Assembly: GCF_947507565.1 (NCBI RefSeq) | Contig: NC_089186.1 | Span: forward strand, 2,356,001-2,420,000 | Direction: 5' to 3' | DNA length: 64,000 nucleotides | DNA from: Oscarella lobularis | Taxonomy: Eukaryota > Porifera > Homoscleromorpha > Homosclerophorida > Oscarellidae | Shown here: positions 30,173 to 40,524 of the stretch, piece by piece | Layout: every line of letters starts with the position of its first letter | How positions within the stretch are numbered: position 1 is the stretch's first letter | Position numbers and translations under genes: made by a program | Notes under the pieces: model-generated | Databases searched by the model: none | What the model was told of the DNA's origin: nothing | What the model saw: only the letters and a program-made list of their open reading frames with translations

Positions 30173-32379
30173 ATGGCCGAAAGCGGAAAGGAGAGCAAAG
30201 GCTCCGTTTTCTCTCGCGGAGCTCTCTTCACGAAGAAGATCTCGTCGAGAGCGACGGAGAAGGTAAGGAGCGAACCGGAGCCACCGATTCCGTTCGCGAA
30301 AGGCCGCGAAAACAGGTCTTGCAACGCTTCGGAAAATCGGCGGCGACGAAAGACGAAACTTTCAACGAATTCGTCACCAATTTCACGAAACAGCAGGTGC
30401 GAAACCTCGCCCCTTTACATCGCCCACTCCCAAAGCCGTCTCTACTGTAGACGATGGCCACGCGACTCCAAAAGGAACTAAAGAAATACACGGACGCACT
30501 AAAAAGTATGAGGGCGTGGGCGTGGCACTTTTTCTTACCACGCGATTTCGCGCGCGTAGCGATGGAATCGGCGAGTCGCGCGATGGGCGATATTTTTCGC
30601 GAGCTCTTCGAACCCGATTGGGCGGGTCGCGACGAAGTGAGCGGCGCTTTGGACGTAAGTTTCGAAGTGGGCGTGGTCACCTAGTATTGTACTTGAATAC
30701 ATTTTCTTTTTCTCTCCCCCAAGTCTATGAACGGCGTGTGGTCGGAATTGCTTGGAAAGTTGAAGGATCAGCTGATTGCGCCGATGGGCACCTATACGAG
30801 CCATTTCCCAGAGATTAGGGTCCGAGTCTTTATACCTCCTTGCCTTTCCTGGGAAAATCCGGTTTCGTTTTCTCTCTCCAGGCGAAGATATCGAAGCACG
30901 AGCGCAAGGTCGTCGACTATGATCGACATCGAAGGCATCTCGAGGTACTGATTATTTAATCGGTATTGATTATTTAATTGGTATTGATTTTTTTAGCAAG
31001 CGAAGAAGGCGAAGGGTAAGGGCAGCGAAGCGAAGTTGGCGCAAGCCGAGGCGGAATTCGAAGAGGCGCGACGCATTTACAATGATCTCACCAATGAACT
31101 TTATGAGGAAATACCAACATTTTATGACAGGTACGTTGAGAGAAAAGTGATACCAAAAAATTCAAATTTTTCGTAGTCGAATTCCATTTTACGCGGCAAT
31201 TTTTCAAAGTCTTTACGTCGCTGAAGCGTCGTATCACGTGGACACAGCAAGGGTTTATTAAATAAAAGTTATATATATATATACATATATATATGTATTA
31301 AGATTAAGACGAAGCTCAATGATCTGATGGACGGCGTCGCTCAGGAAGCGGCGACTCACGTGCACAGCACGAGAAAAGTGCGCCAACTGGAACAGGACCC
31401 GGAACCTGTTCCCACGACGACGGAGGAAACGACGGAGGAAGCGACGGAGACAGTAGAACCAGAAAAGGAAACTGTGACGGAGTCAGTCACGAGGAAATGA
31501 AAAAAGAATGCGAATGCGGTTTTTTCTCTTTTCTTCAGGAAATTGGACGCCCATACCAGTGATGATGATGACGATGATGATGATGATGATGATGATGATG
31601 CGAATAGCGAAGTAGGAGATAAAGGAGAGGGGGCCGCCCAGGTGGAAGAGGGGGGTGCGGAGGAGGCGGAGAAAAAGAGTGAGACGGTAATTCTTTCCTG
31701 TGCACTGGATACATATACAATGTTCTCCTTTTGTCGGCTCCGTTTGAAGAGTCAAGAAGCGGGAGAGGGCGGGGGTCAAGAGTCGGCTAAAAATGAAAGC
31801 GCCGAAGCAGATGTCGATGGAGCAGATGCTCCCATTAGGAGATCTCATTCGTGAGTCTCTTGGCATGATTATTGATTAGTTAATAATTAATCGCGTTCTC
31901 TTACAAGTCCGTCGGGGAAACAGGGGCCCCCCAAACCCGTTCGCCGATCCATTGGAAGCCCCGCGCGCGAGAAAGATGATGACGTAGGAGGCGAGGAAGG
32001 AAGACACGACGCCGACGTGTGTTTACTCTCCTCTTTACTCATATGGGCTCTTAGTGATCTAATTTAGGAGGGAGGTGACACTATGTTACCAGGCAATGCA
32101 TCTAAAGATGCAGAAACACCTGCTGGGGAGATTCTGTACCAGGTACATTCCTTTCTTACAGAGATTCATATTATTAAAGGGGGTAAATTTTTAAAAAAGG
32201 TGGTGTCGACTCATCCTTACGCGGGCCAAGATGAAGATGAGTTATCATTCGAAAAAGGCGTTACAATTGATGTCGTGCCGTTTGGCAACGATGACGAAGA
32301 CGAAGGCTGGTTAAAGGGTGTCAACACGACCAACGGAAAAATCGGACTATTTCCGGCTAACTTTACTAAAAAGATATAG
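30173..32379 (+). CDS. BIN1: amphiphysin/BIN1-type BAR-SH3 protein
   Basis: The N-BAR part begins MAESGKESKGSVFSRGALFTKKISSRATEK|VLQRFGK, with the amphipathic start and the FT..KQQ and ATRLQKELKKY segments of amphiphysins (exons 30173-31450). A low-complexity acidic middle follows, with a run of 13 Asp encoded by GAT repeats (about 31560-31600). The last exon encodes an SH3 domain: VVSTHPYAGQDEDELSFEKG, DEGWLKGV and GLFPANFTKKI, stop at 32377-32379. The family bends membrane at endocytic sites and T-tubules and recruits dynamin through SH3. About ten short introns are visible, one with an AT microsatellite. BIN1 and amphiphysin cannot be separated here. Confidence 0.9.
31266..31301. repeat. 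AT-rich microsatellite in a BIN1 intron
   Basis: An (AT)n/(TATG) run lies between the BAR exons. It is a simple repeat. Confidence 0.8.
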
Positions 32380-32593
32380 GACGGGTAGGATGACCTCCAG
32401 ACGGGAGGAATCTAAGAATAGATTATGAAATTCAAAGCCCGGATACACACGGAGCTAAGGCGTTGTCTCGACAGGAACTAAAAGCCGAGCGTCGTTTCCC
32501 CGGACTCCATTCGACGGGAGAAGGTGCCAAACGAAGGTAAACGTTCCTTTCGCGTCCGCCTGCCCGCGCTAATCGCTCCGCGCCCTCCCCCAG

Positions 32594-32983
32594 ATGCTTC
32601 CACTCGCTACGATCGCAATTCTCGTCGTCGCGACGCTCTCTTTCGCGCCGACGAACGCGTGTCACCTGCCTAAATCGAAATATATGACCGTCTACAACAC
32701 CGACAAGTCGTGCTACGTGAAGCGCTGGACTACGTATTGCGAAGGCCAGTGCTCGTCCTTGTGGGTAACGGGCGTGCGAGGCGGCAGAACGTACGTTAGC
32801 GAACGATGTCGCGGTTGCAAGATGGCCAACTGGAAGATGGAAACAGTCCAAGAGACGTGCGGGAGTAAGAAAATCATGATCAATATCAAAGTCCCGTTGA
32901 CGTGCCAATGCGAGATACTCCCGTCTTGTCGTCTCACTCTTCGTCGACGACGAAAAGGGGGACTGGCAACTGTAATACAGTAG
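32594..32983 (+). CDS. small secreted cystine-knot (CTCK-like) protein
   Basis: An intronless coding frame of 129 residues with a clear signal peptide (ATIAILVVATLSFA, cleavage near residue 22). Ten Cys follow, at about 23, 40, 49, 53, 72, 75, 89, 104, 106 and 112. The C-E-G-Q-C (C-x-G-x-C) and T-C-Q-C (C-x-C) motifs are the ring of a C-terminal cystine-knot domain, as in glycoprotein-hormone/bursicon subunits, norrin, gremlin and mucins. The tail is very basic (LRRRRKGG), which could bind heparan sulfate or be a cleavage site. A 5' untranslated intron is likely (donor AAG|GTAAAC near 32535, acceptor CCCCCAG right before the ATG). Specific family and receptor are unknown; a hormone or BMP/Wnt modulator role is a guess. 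Confidence 0.72.
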   Translation: MLPLATIAILVVATLSFAPTNACHLPKSKYMTVYNTDKSCYVKRWTTYCEGQCSSLWVTGVRGGRTYVSERCRGCKMANWKMETVQETCGSKKIMINIKVPLTCQCEILPSCRLTLRRRRKGGLATVIQ

Positions 32984-33092
32984 CGTAAATGTATTCATTT
33001 TCTGTGGTGGACACTTCGTAGATGCCGGCACATGCGCAGTTAGCCAGTACTAAAATTCGCTGTCTTCTCTTTGCAGGGTAAAAATGTTTTAT

Positions 33093-33995
33093 TCAGTTAC
33101 TGTCTAACAGTCCCATTTCGGTCGCTATAGGGTAACGCTCTAGTGTACCGTCTTCGCTATCGCTTGACAACGACGATGACGTAGGAGATGGCGACGATGA
33201 TGACGTATCCGTTCGCGATCGCTTATTGGCTGTTTCGTCTTCGCCCCGCCCCCGAGCCACCGCCACGTCGTTTTTCTTCTCCTGTTCCTTCGCCTTCGCC
33301 TTCGCCGACAGCGCTTGCTTCGCGCGCGATCGCCCGTGAACGAACGTGTAGCCGCTTCCCCGTACAATCGCTCGCGATCGATTCAGAAGCTCGTTTCGTC
33401 GCACGAGAAGCGTCGGATCGCGAATGCAGAGCTCGTACGCCGCCGAATTGACGCTCAACTCGTGATTCGTCAAATCGAGCGTCTTGCGCTTCTTACAATT
33501 CTTCGATTTGCGTCCGTAAATCGCCGAATGCTCGCGTATAATCGCCTTGTGCTCGTCGTCCCAATCGTACGTCGCTCCGACGGCGATCGCCGAAGCGATC
33601 GACGGCGGACTCGTTTGCACCGCAATATCGACTGCAACATAGTTTTTCTTACACTTCCCCCTAAAGAATTACACCACCTACCTCTACTCCTCCCACGCAC
33701 GGTCTCGTGAGCAATGGGACGTAGACACTCCCCGTCGCCAAGGACCTTTTTCCATTCGTTAACCGCCTTGACGAAGCGAAGCGTGTGCAGCGGTTTGACG
33801 TCCATTCCGACGATTTGAAGAATTTCGTTGATTTCGTCGTCGTTCGCCTCGCATATCTGTCGAACGTCGTCGCCGCCTTGATGAATGAAAGCCGGGTAGT
33901 ATTCGAGGAGATTTGCGCGTTCGAGTAAGCGTCGCAGTTGCTCCTGGCGAACTGCGACGCTCGATTTCGCTCGGGGACGTTGGGGTGGTTCCATG
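33093..33995 (-). CDS. NAB2: EGR-binding corepressor NAB1/2
   Basis: Two exons. Exon 1 from ATG 33995 (MEPPQRPRAKSSVAV) contains the NCD1 domain: QLRRLLERANLLEYYPAFIHQGGDDVRQICE, VGMDVKPLHTLRFVKAVNEW. Exon 2 (from about 33634) contains an NCD2-like region: IIREHSAIYGR, LTNHELSVNSAAYELC and RDPTLLVRRNELLNRSR, then a Lys/Arg stretch and a Ser/Asp-rich end. NAB proteins bind EGR transcription factors through NCD1 and recruit NuRD through NCD2. The open frame extends upstream of 33995 without ATG. NAB1 and NAB2 are vertebrate duplicates, so the symbol is a family label. The intron is about 65-90 bases. Confidence 0.87.
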
Positions 33996-34510
33996 GTCGG
34001 GGGGAGGTGGTGGTATGAATCGGACCAATCATGCGCGACCACCCCCCACTCTTACGTTGTCTGGGGGGTCTGAAGGGGGGTGGGGAGCCAATCACGTCAA
34101 ACCGGAAACGAGGGAACCAATCGCAGCGCTCGGCGAAATGTCTCTAACAGGAAGCATTTTTTGACGCATTGTAGCATATACAAAAGTAAACACGTTCAAA
34201 AGAAAAGGCTATTGTGCCGCGTGCTGTTTTTTACGTGTCTGATGCCCGTATATCCGGAGTAGGGTAAACGGTTTTTCCAGCAAAAACGGCAAAAACCCGT
34301 TTACCCTATAACATACGGGATACTGTGACGTCATTGGTTTAAATTGCTTATTTTTTCTTATATTAAACTCGTCGCGTATGTTTGACGTCTAACAAATTTC
34401 CTAATTATAAAAGCGCAAAAAAGTAAGTGAAAAGTGGTTCATTGTGGATACAGCTGTTTTTTTCTTACATAACTTATTTTAGTTTAGGCATATACAGTAC
34501 TAATTAGCTA
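33996..34510. other. intergenic with a large inverted repeat
   Basis: The NAB promoter should lie in the left part, which is CpG- and G-rich. The right part is AT-rich and holds the inverted repeat described at 34245-34319. No gene seen. Confidence 0.5.
34245..34319. repeat. 75-base interrupted palindrome
   Basis: Outer arms CCCGTAT / ATACGGG and inner arms AGGGTAAACGG-TTTTT / AAAAACCCGTTTACCCT enclose a short loop. The inner arms pair over about 16-17 bases with one bulge. It could be a hairpin-forming remnant of a short DNA transposon (MITE), a 3' structure, or a fortuitous palindrome. Confidence 0.7.
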
Positions 34511-36297
34511 TTACTGTTTTTCTTTCCACTTTGATTTCACCGCCGACGCCTTCAAGTCCTTATCAAGCGTCTCCCAATTCATGTAAGTCTCTCTCGTACG
34601 CGGAGGCGACGGCACCGGCGGCAGCTTGCCGTGTACCACCCGACTCCCTAGACGATTCGAAAGCTTAGTAGAAAAGTCACTTTCACTATGAGGCCGATCG
34701 TGAAGCTGCACGAGCTTTCGTTGACGCGGAAGTTGATCCGAATTTGTTCGCGAACGAATGCTATTTTCATTGACGTCATCAACCAGTGACGTCACCGGCG
34801 GAGGCCGAAGAATATCGCCGGTGCCGCCGCCACCGCTCGCTTCAACAACTTCCGGTTTATTTAATCTCGCTATGACGTCACGTTGACGATGTAGGATCGC
34901 TTTGAGATCGTTGTTCTGTTTTAGGATCATGCGGAGTTGATCGGCGACGAGGCGGAGTTCGTTTTCCGTCGTCGCGTCGGTTCGTCTCACGTGGCTGTGC
35001 TCCATACTTCTAAGCTGACTATTGAGCAGCTCTCGATCACGATTCGCCTTCTTCAAATCGGTTTTTAGCCACTTCGCTTCCTCCATGGCGACGCTAAGTT
35101 TACGTTCGAGATTCTCCGCACTTTGTGACGTCGTAAGCGCTCGCTTTTCCACGTCAGTGACTTTTCCCTTTAAAGTGGTGATTTGCGCTTGAAGACGACG
35201 TCGATTTTCGTCGAGATCCGAAGCGCGTTTGCGATGATCTTCCGAGAGATTGTGTTCGTGACTGAGTCGTTCTTCGGCGATTCCGCGTGCTTCTAACGCT
35301 TCGGCTAGCGCTTCTCGGAGTCGCGTTATCTCGTCCTGCATTAATAATAATTCCGTTTTATCAATTTCTGTTGATTTCTGAGGAACGTCGGTTTCGTTTT
35401 CCGTTTTCTCGGTCACGGGCTCCTCCTCCCCCACTTCCGTCTCGCCTTCAAGCCGACTTTTCTTCAGTTCTTCGCATTGGATTTTATAATCATTTAAATC
35501 CGCCTTCAATTCACCAATGTTCTTATCTCTCTCGATTAATAATTTCGACATTTCTTCGTGAAGAATTTTCGCTCGATCGAGTTCATTCGTTAGAGCCTCA
35601 ATTTTCTTCTCCGACTCCGCCCGATATTCGGCGAATTCAGCTTTCAGTTTCTCGAGAAGCGCCGAAGCGACTTCCCTCTCGTGATGGGCGGCACGAAGCA
35701 GACCGTCGACCCCCGCCGCCGATTGAGACATCTCCGACATACCCGTCGTCATGGTAGTCTATAGAGGGAAAAAAATCAATAAAGTTTCTTTACCTATTAG
35801 GTATCTCTATCTCTTACGTCAAGATGAAACTGCCCTGGGTTTGTTGACTCGAGAATTCCCGCCTTGAGTTTCAGTTCTTCGATTTGTTCCATCAAAGCGA
35901 GCCTTTCTGTGGCTCCTGCCCCTACTTCGTCGGAAAAACGACGCGCTACGATGTCGTCTTTCGCTGTTCCGCGCAGTAGATCGTCTATAGTCGCCTTTTG
36001 TCGATCGCTGAGTCGTTTGTATTGCTTTAGGAGTCGCATTCGGGCGTTGAGATCGGCTAGGACGGTGTTATAGGAGACTAGAAGCGCGTCGAATGCCGCT
36101 GGTTGCGGCAATCCGTCGTCATCGCGCTTGTTCGGCCAATTTCGTGGGCTGAGGACCTCCGAGGGACTCGATGCGGTTGTTGTGTCTCGATCGCGATCCG
36201 TCGAATCGCCGAGAGACGGCGATCGAGACGACGCAGTCACTTCCATGTTCGTTTCTCTTCGTTCGACGTCGACTGAGTCATCGTCAACGTTGCTCAT
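34511..36297 (-). CDS. coiled-coil protein, family not recognised
   Basis: Two exons: 36297-35818 from a true ATG (MSNVDDDSVDVERRE) and about 35758-34511, joined in frame as ..GQFHLD|TTMTTGMSEMSQ. The first 55 residues are Ser/Asp/Arg-rich and probably disordered. Helical sequence with LLKQYKRLSDRQKATIDDLL follows, then about 250 residues of Glu/Lys/Leu heptads (HHEREVASALLEKLKAEF, ELRLVADQLRMILKQNNDL). The tail is Pro/Ser-rich with PRTRETYMNWETL near the end. No catalytic motif is seen. A centrosomal, cytoskeletal or vesicle-tether role would be typical of such proteins but is not shown. Confidence 0.75.
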
Positions 36298-37680
36298 GGT
36301 TTGAGTAAGGTCACAGGATGGACGTGGGTGGAGATGAAATGAGGCAAGATCCTTTTCGGAAGCTATGGCGTAATTGTCTAACTATGAGCGGCTATACGGT
36401 ACGTACCTTGGTTTTCCCTCTACCGTAGAAGGTGTAAGAAAGTCCCCGTGCTTTCCCCCCGTAGAGAAACTTTTCCTGGACCTGGATATAGGGAATTTCC
36501 CCTTTTTTCGCTGTAATTCATAATAGGCAATCAAGCTGAGGACGGTCTATATAGCAGTAGTCATAGACATATCTATGGTTTTAGTCGTGGTCTCAACTCT
36601 CACAGATGAAAACAGTTATTTGACAAAATACCGGCGAAGACCAGACGCGAAAAAATTCTCTCTGTTTTTCTAGACTTGTATGTCACCGGTACTATAGTTA
36701 TTTCAAAAAATAATTATTGCTCACGATTTGGACGCGTGGTTTCACGTTGCACCTCACAGCTCAGGTTTTCGGCATGTCCCACCCACACGTGATAAACACC
36801 TCGGTCGCACGACCAAGCGAGCATTCCTATTGGTCCACGATCACAAAGAGCTACAGTTGCTTCGCTGCAGCGGCGCACAGCGGCGCACAGCTAGAGCGGG
36901 GCTCCCAAGAGCCAAGCCCGGCCCGGCCGTCGCGCAACTTCGAATCGACAGCGCGCCGCGCGCCCATGCACGTGCATGTCGAAAGAGACTCGGAAGCGAT
37001 CGACGCAAGGCGAGACCACGACTCGGAGTCGCGTCACGATCGAGGTATGTACGTGCGCCGTCAAATCTGCAACCGCGCTCGATCGCTAGACTTCTACATG
37101 TAGTTCGCCGTACAACTAATAGGTTACATGCATGGATCAAGATTGGGATCCCAAGATTGCTGCAGTCGCGCTCATGCAGTTCGGACGGATCTTCTTCCCA
37201 CGAAACTCTGAAGATCGAGTCATCGACGCCGCATTTTCATGCATGAGGCCCCCTTTCGTGGTTCGCTGCCGTACGTTCTAGTCGCACGCGACGAGTTTGG
37301 GTAAGTCGAGAAGGTGAGTGAGTCTACTTGCGTCATTTTAATTAGGTAATTGTGAGTCACGTGCAGGTGCCCAGCTATTTTTTTGCAGCACCTACCGTCA
37401 TTTTTTCTCCATAGGCTAGCCCCTATAAGTTTTCATCTGCCAACTATTATGTCATTGTCACTCCATCTACCTGTCCACCTCCTTTACACATCAACCATCT
37501 GTCCATCAGCCAACCTACCAACAATTTTTTTCCTAGGTGTCTAGGTTGTCCATGGCAGGACCATGAGTAGTGCTAGGTAGTAGGATAGAGGAGTACTAAT
37601 TTTAATTAATTATACTAAGTAAATTTATTAAATATTATATTCAAAATCTTTTAATTATTCCAACTCACACGACTGCTTCT
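36298..37680. other. gene-poor stretch
   Basis: The open frames here (for example 36717-37246) have no protein-like composition and overlap each other in several frames because the stretch is CpG-rich. It may hold the promoter and first exon of a transcript that runs into the cassette array at 37.7 kb. Around 37370-37560 the sequence is CCA/CCT-rich. Nothing firm can be annotated. Confidence 0.4.
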
Positions 37681-37689
37681 TGCAGGTCA

Positions 37690-38305
37690 CGCGCGGTGCG
37701 ACGCCTGGATGGACGAAGACGACACCGCGCCGCGTCGGACCGATAACAAGGTGCCTGTATGGACCGCTCACAAATTCCCCATACTTTCTCTTCCTTTAGG
37801 GATATAGGTGGGAAGGCCGACGCTACTCCTCAGCGGACGAAGGACGAAGACTCCAACGAGGTATCTGTATGGAGTGCTCACGTTTTCTTTTGCTGTCTTT
37901 TTTTGAGTTTTAGGTGGATGCAAGCGGATGGACGAAGATCGTCGCGTCGGTGGACAAGAGGCATCTAGAGGTATCTGTATGGAGTGTTCATAATTTCCGC
38001 TTGCTTTCTGTTTTTGAGTTTTTAGGTGGATGCAAGCGGCCGGCTGGATGGACGAAGATCGTCGCGTCGGCGGACAAGGATTCTACACGAGGTATCTGTA
38101 TGGAGTGTTCATAGTTTCCGCTTGCTTTCTTTTTCTGAGTTTTAGGGGACGCAAGATGATGGACGAAGATCGACGAGCGGAGGGAGGGACGAAGATTTCG
38201 GCCTCAGGTATCACGATTTTTTGACGCTTGTTTGTTATTGTGCTTTAGACACGCGGCAAGCTCGACGACGGACGAAGGCGTAACGGTGGAGGACGACTCA
38301 AGGTG
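37690..38305 (+). repeat. tandem micro-exon/intron-like cassettes, about 108-120 bases each
   Basis: Five to six units follow one another. Each has an exon-like block of 53-66 bases containing GGACGAAGA and GTCGCGTCGG, ended by GAG|GTATCTGTATGGAGTG (donor-like). An intron-like block of about 50-55 bases then ends in TGAGTTTTAG (acceptor-like). Donor or intron copies start near 37751, 37861, 37971, 38091 and 38209. Exon-like lengths (53, 57, 66, 62, 54) are not all multiples of three, so a conserved coding frame is doubtful. This could be a spliced non-coding RNA, a fast-evolving small protein, or a minisatellite that happens to contain splice sites. Confidence 0.65.
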
Positions 38306-38387
38306 AGATACGTAAAATAATATATTACTGCATGTATTAAATCATAACGATTAAAATAATTAATGATTAAATAGCTAGGTAGTTAGG

Positions 38388-38490
38388 TAGTAGGACCACC
38401 ACCACTACCACCACCACCCATCATCACCACTACCATTATTCTCACCATCACCATCACCGCCAATATTTGTCCCATCACCACCTTGCACAA
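38388..38490. repeat. CCA/ATC-rich low-complexity stretch
   Basis: Irregular CCACCA and CATCAC triplets run over about 100 bases. It is a degenerate microsatellite with no open frame of note. Confidence 0.75.
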
Positions 38491-38964
38491 GAACCAGCAC
38501 CGCATCAAAATTGCTTGCACTAAAATTACTCCAATACAGTATCTCTACCACGTGATGCACTATACGGGTCATCCGTTTCTACTTTCTAAGCCAAGTACAA
38601 CAACATTCGATGGCGCATCCTTGTTGAGGCAGTTGGCTTCGAGAATTCGAATCCTATGCCTAAGCGGTCCCCGTACCTTTTCTGTCGGGGAAAGCAGCCT
38701 TTTCTTGGAATGCCCGTCGTTCTGCGACACGACACCAACTCGGCGAAGTCGCAGTGACGTTTTTCGAGCCACTGGGGTGAACTGAGAACGTTGATCGGAC
38801 ATCCGTACGTAAGCGGTCGCCTAGGAACACTCTACGTTGGCTTTGAATTAGTCCAGACCGAGGGTCTGGTCCTCTAAAGTTTGAAATGCTCGATAAACAG
38901 CGCGAGCTTTGTATGGCTTTCGCGCAAAAATTTTCGACCACGCCAACTACCATCAACAGGCTAC

Positions 38965-39240
38965 AGGAGCGTCTGCCTATCTTTTGAGTATAATAGAAAG
39001 ACGTGTCTTCTGAAAGTCAGAGTAAGAAAATTCCCAAACCTGAAGGTAACGTTAACTTTTTCAATAAAAAATATTAAAGTATATTGATTTTATAGGCGAT
39101 TTAGCTTCCGCTTTTGGCGTCTACGTCAAAAGCTATCTCTTCGCACCAAACCAACCCCACGCCACTCATCAAATTAAAAGCAAAACGGAGGATTTTCTTC
39201 AACGGAGGATTTTCTATTCACAGATGCTCATTTAACAACA
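38965..39240 (+). pseudogene. relic of the ankyrin-C2 gene (C2 part)
   Basis: This aligns by eye with 41013-41260 of the intact ankyrin-C2 gene: VCLSFEYNRKTC..LKVRVRK, the GGTAACGTTAACTTTTT intron start, the TTTATAG acceptor, and GDLASAFGVYVKSYLFAPNQP. The exon has small gaps relative to the intact gene and a duplicated segment (CGGAGGATTTTCTTCAACGG). The ankyrin exon before it is absent. It is a truncated copy. Confidence 0.75.
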
Positions 39241-39919
39241 AACGAGTATCTTCCAGAAATTGACTTCTCAACACCTCTAACATACAGGGATCTACGTGAC
39301 GTCACTTGATGGAGATTCACACTGCACTTACAATTGCAGGTTCAGCAGTGCGGATCTGAACTGGCCCAGTTGCTGAGATCGAGACCGTGACGTCACAGTA
39401 CGGAGTTGCAGGCTACTCAAAAGATGGAGTGCACCAGGGTGTTTACAATCAGCGCAACCCTTTATTAATTAAGTTAACTCATGCCGCGCCTACATTTTTT
39501 CTCAAGTCTGCAAAAGAAGGCAGCGAGTAAAGCACGAGACAATTCATCGACGAAAAGTGGTATAGTAGTGGCGCCCCTCTACTTTGGTTCATCGCTAGAC
39601 CGGAAAACACATCTACGGATCTCTAACACGCCTCCGACACACCTCTTCGCTGAGTGTTTGCTCTTAGAAGCTGCTGTGTTCCCATACTCCGAAGCCAAGG
39701 ACTACGCGATTGCTCACAAATCAGTCACTAATTTACTCTGCGCTTGCAGAATTAACGGAAGTTCGCATGCTTTACCCGTCGGTACTGACCCTACTGTAAT
39801 CAAATGAAAATATCGCTCTACTTTCAATCGGGCTGATGTGTAAACTCTCCGAAAGAAAGTACAGTGCACATGTAACACATGAGAAAGATTCAAGATCCAA
39901 GAGAAGATACAAGTGGCAC
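39241..39919. other. intergenic next to the C2 relic
   Basis: The left part continues the decayed C2 copy (ATTGACTTCTCAACACC, then GTGACGTCACTTGATGG near 39300). The rest has open frames (39481-39807) without protein-like features. The 3' end of the tail-anchored mini-gene lies at its right edge. Confidence 0.4.
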
Positions 39920-40159
39920 TCAAACTGAAAGAAATGTTATAACTACAGCGAGAGTTACGAGAAGGCAGGCAACGAAAAAAACAGTTATCCAAATCTGGGT
40001 CCTTTGAAGATCTTCCACCTTTTTCCAAAGTTTCATCACAGTATCCGAATCACAGCCTGAGCCCCGAGTTTTTCCCATTTCGCCCACCTGATCATTTGCA
40101 ATATCAAGTAGCTCAACTCCGAGTCCTTCGAGTTCGACGCAGCCTGAGCTCTTTTTCAT
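39920..40159 (-). CDS. 79-residue tail-anchored membrane protein, copy 1
   Basis: From ATG 40159 the frame reads MKKSSGCVELEGLGVELLDI..., then a helical region (VMKLWKKVEDLQRTQ) and a single C-terminal hydrophobic segment (IWITVFFVACLLVTLAVVITF), stop at 39920. A paralog at 42224-42412 keeps the start, GLG-ELLD, LQRT and the membrane segment, so selection on the protein is plausible. The layout is that of a small tail-anchored (SNARE- or BNIP-like) protein, but no family is recognised. It is divergent from the ankyrin-C2 gene, with 365 bases between starts. Confidence 0.6.
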   Translation of the reverse strand: MKKSSGCVELEGLGVELLDIANDQVGEMGKTRGSGCDSDTVMKLWKKVEDLQRTQIWITVFFVACLLVTLAVVITFLSV

Positions 40160-40524
40160 TGCTGCAGCGTGATCGAGCGGAGCGCGACGAATCAAACGGA
40201 GCGACACGAATAAATTACCGGATTGCGCGCGTGACTAGAGATCAATACTCACGCCGGATTGGTCGAGCGTGAGCGGATAAATGCAGATAACCCCAAAACC
40301 GCTCAACGTACCTTTCTTCTACGAGCCATCGCGAAGGCTGCTCACGGTGGTTGAGTAAGGACGTCGATGAAAGCAGATGTGGGAGGAGTTGGGTGAGGCA
40401 CCCTTGAATTTTTGCTTCTCGTGAGATCATCGTCTGCGCGGTGGGAGAGCAGGAAGCACCTCAGTACGCCCCCCGCAGTACGGGATCATGTGTTCCTTAG
40501 CAACTCCCTGTTTTTTCTTTACGA
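40160..40524. promoter_or_regulatory. intergenic between divergent mini-gene and ankyrin-C2 gene
   Basis: No gene. It is presumed to carry both promoters. A possible 5' untranslated splice (CACCTCAG|TACG, TACGAATGCAG) precedes the ankyrin-C2 start. Confidence 0.4.

Noticed and set aside
36717-37246. Overlapping plus-strand frames of 128 and 172 codons
   Set aside because: Both are Arg/Ser/His-rich with no domain and overlap in different frames, as expected for CpG-rich non-coding DNA.
39481-39807. Plus-strand frame of 108 codons
   Set aside because: No family resemblance, no signal or domain, and it overlaps the 3' flank of the mini-gene; could not be supported as a gene.
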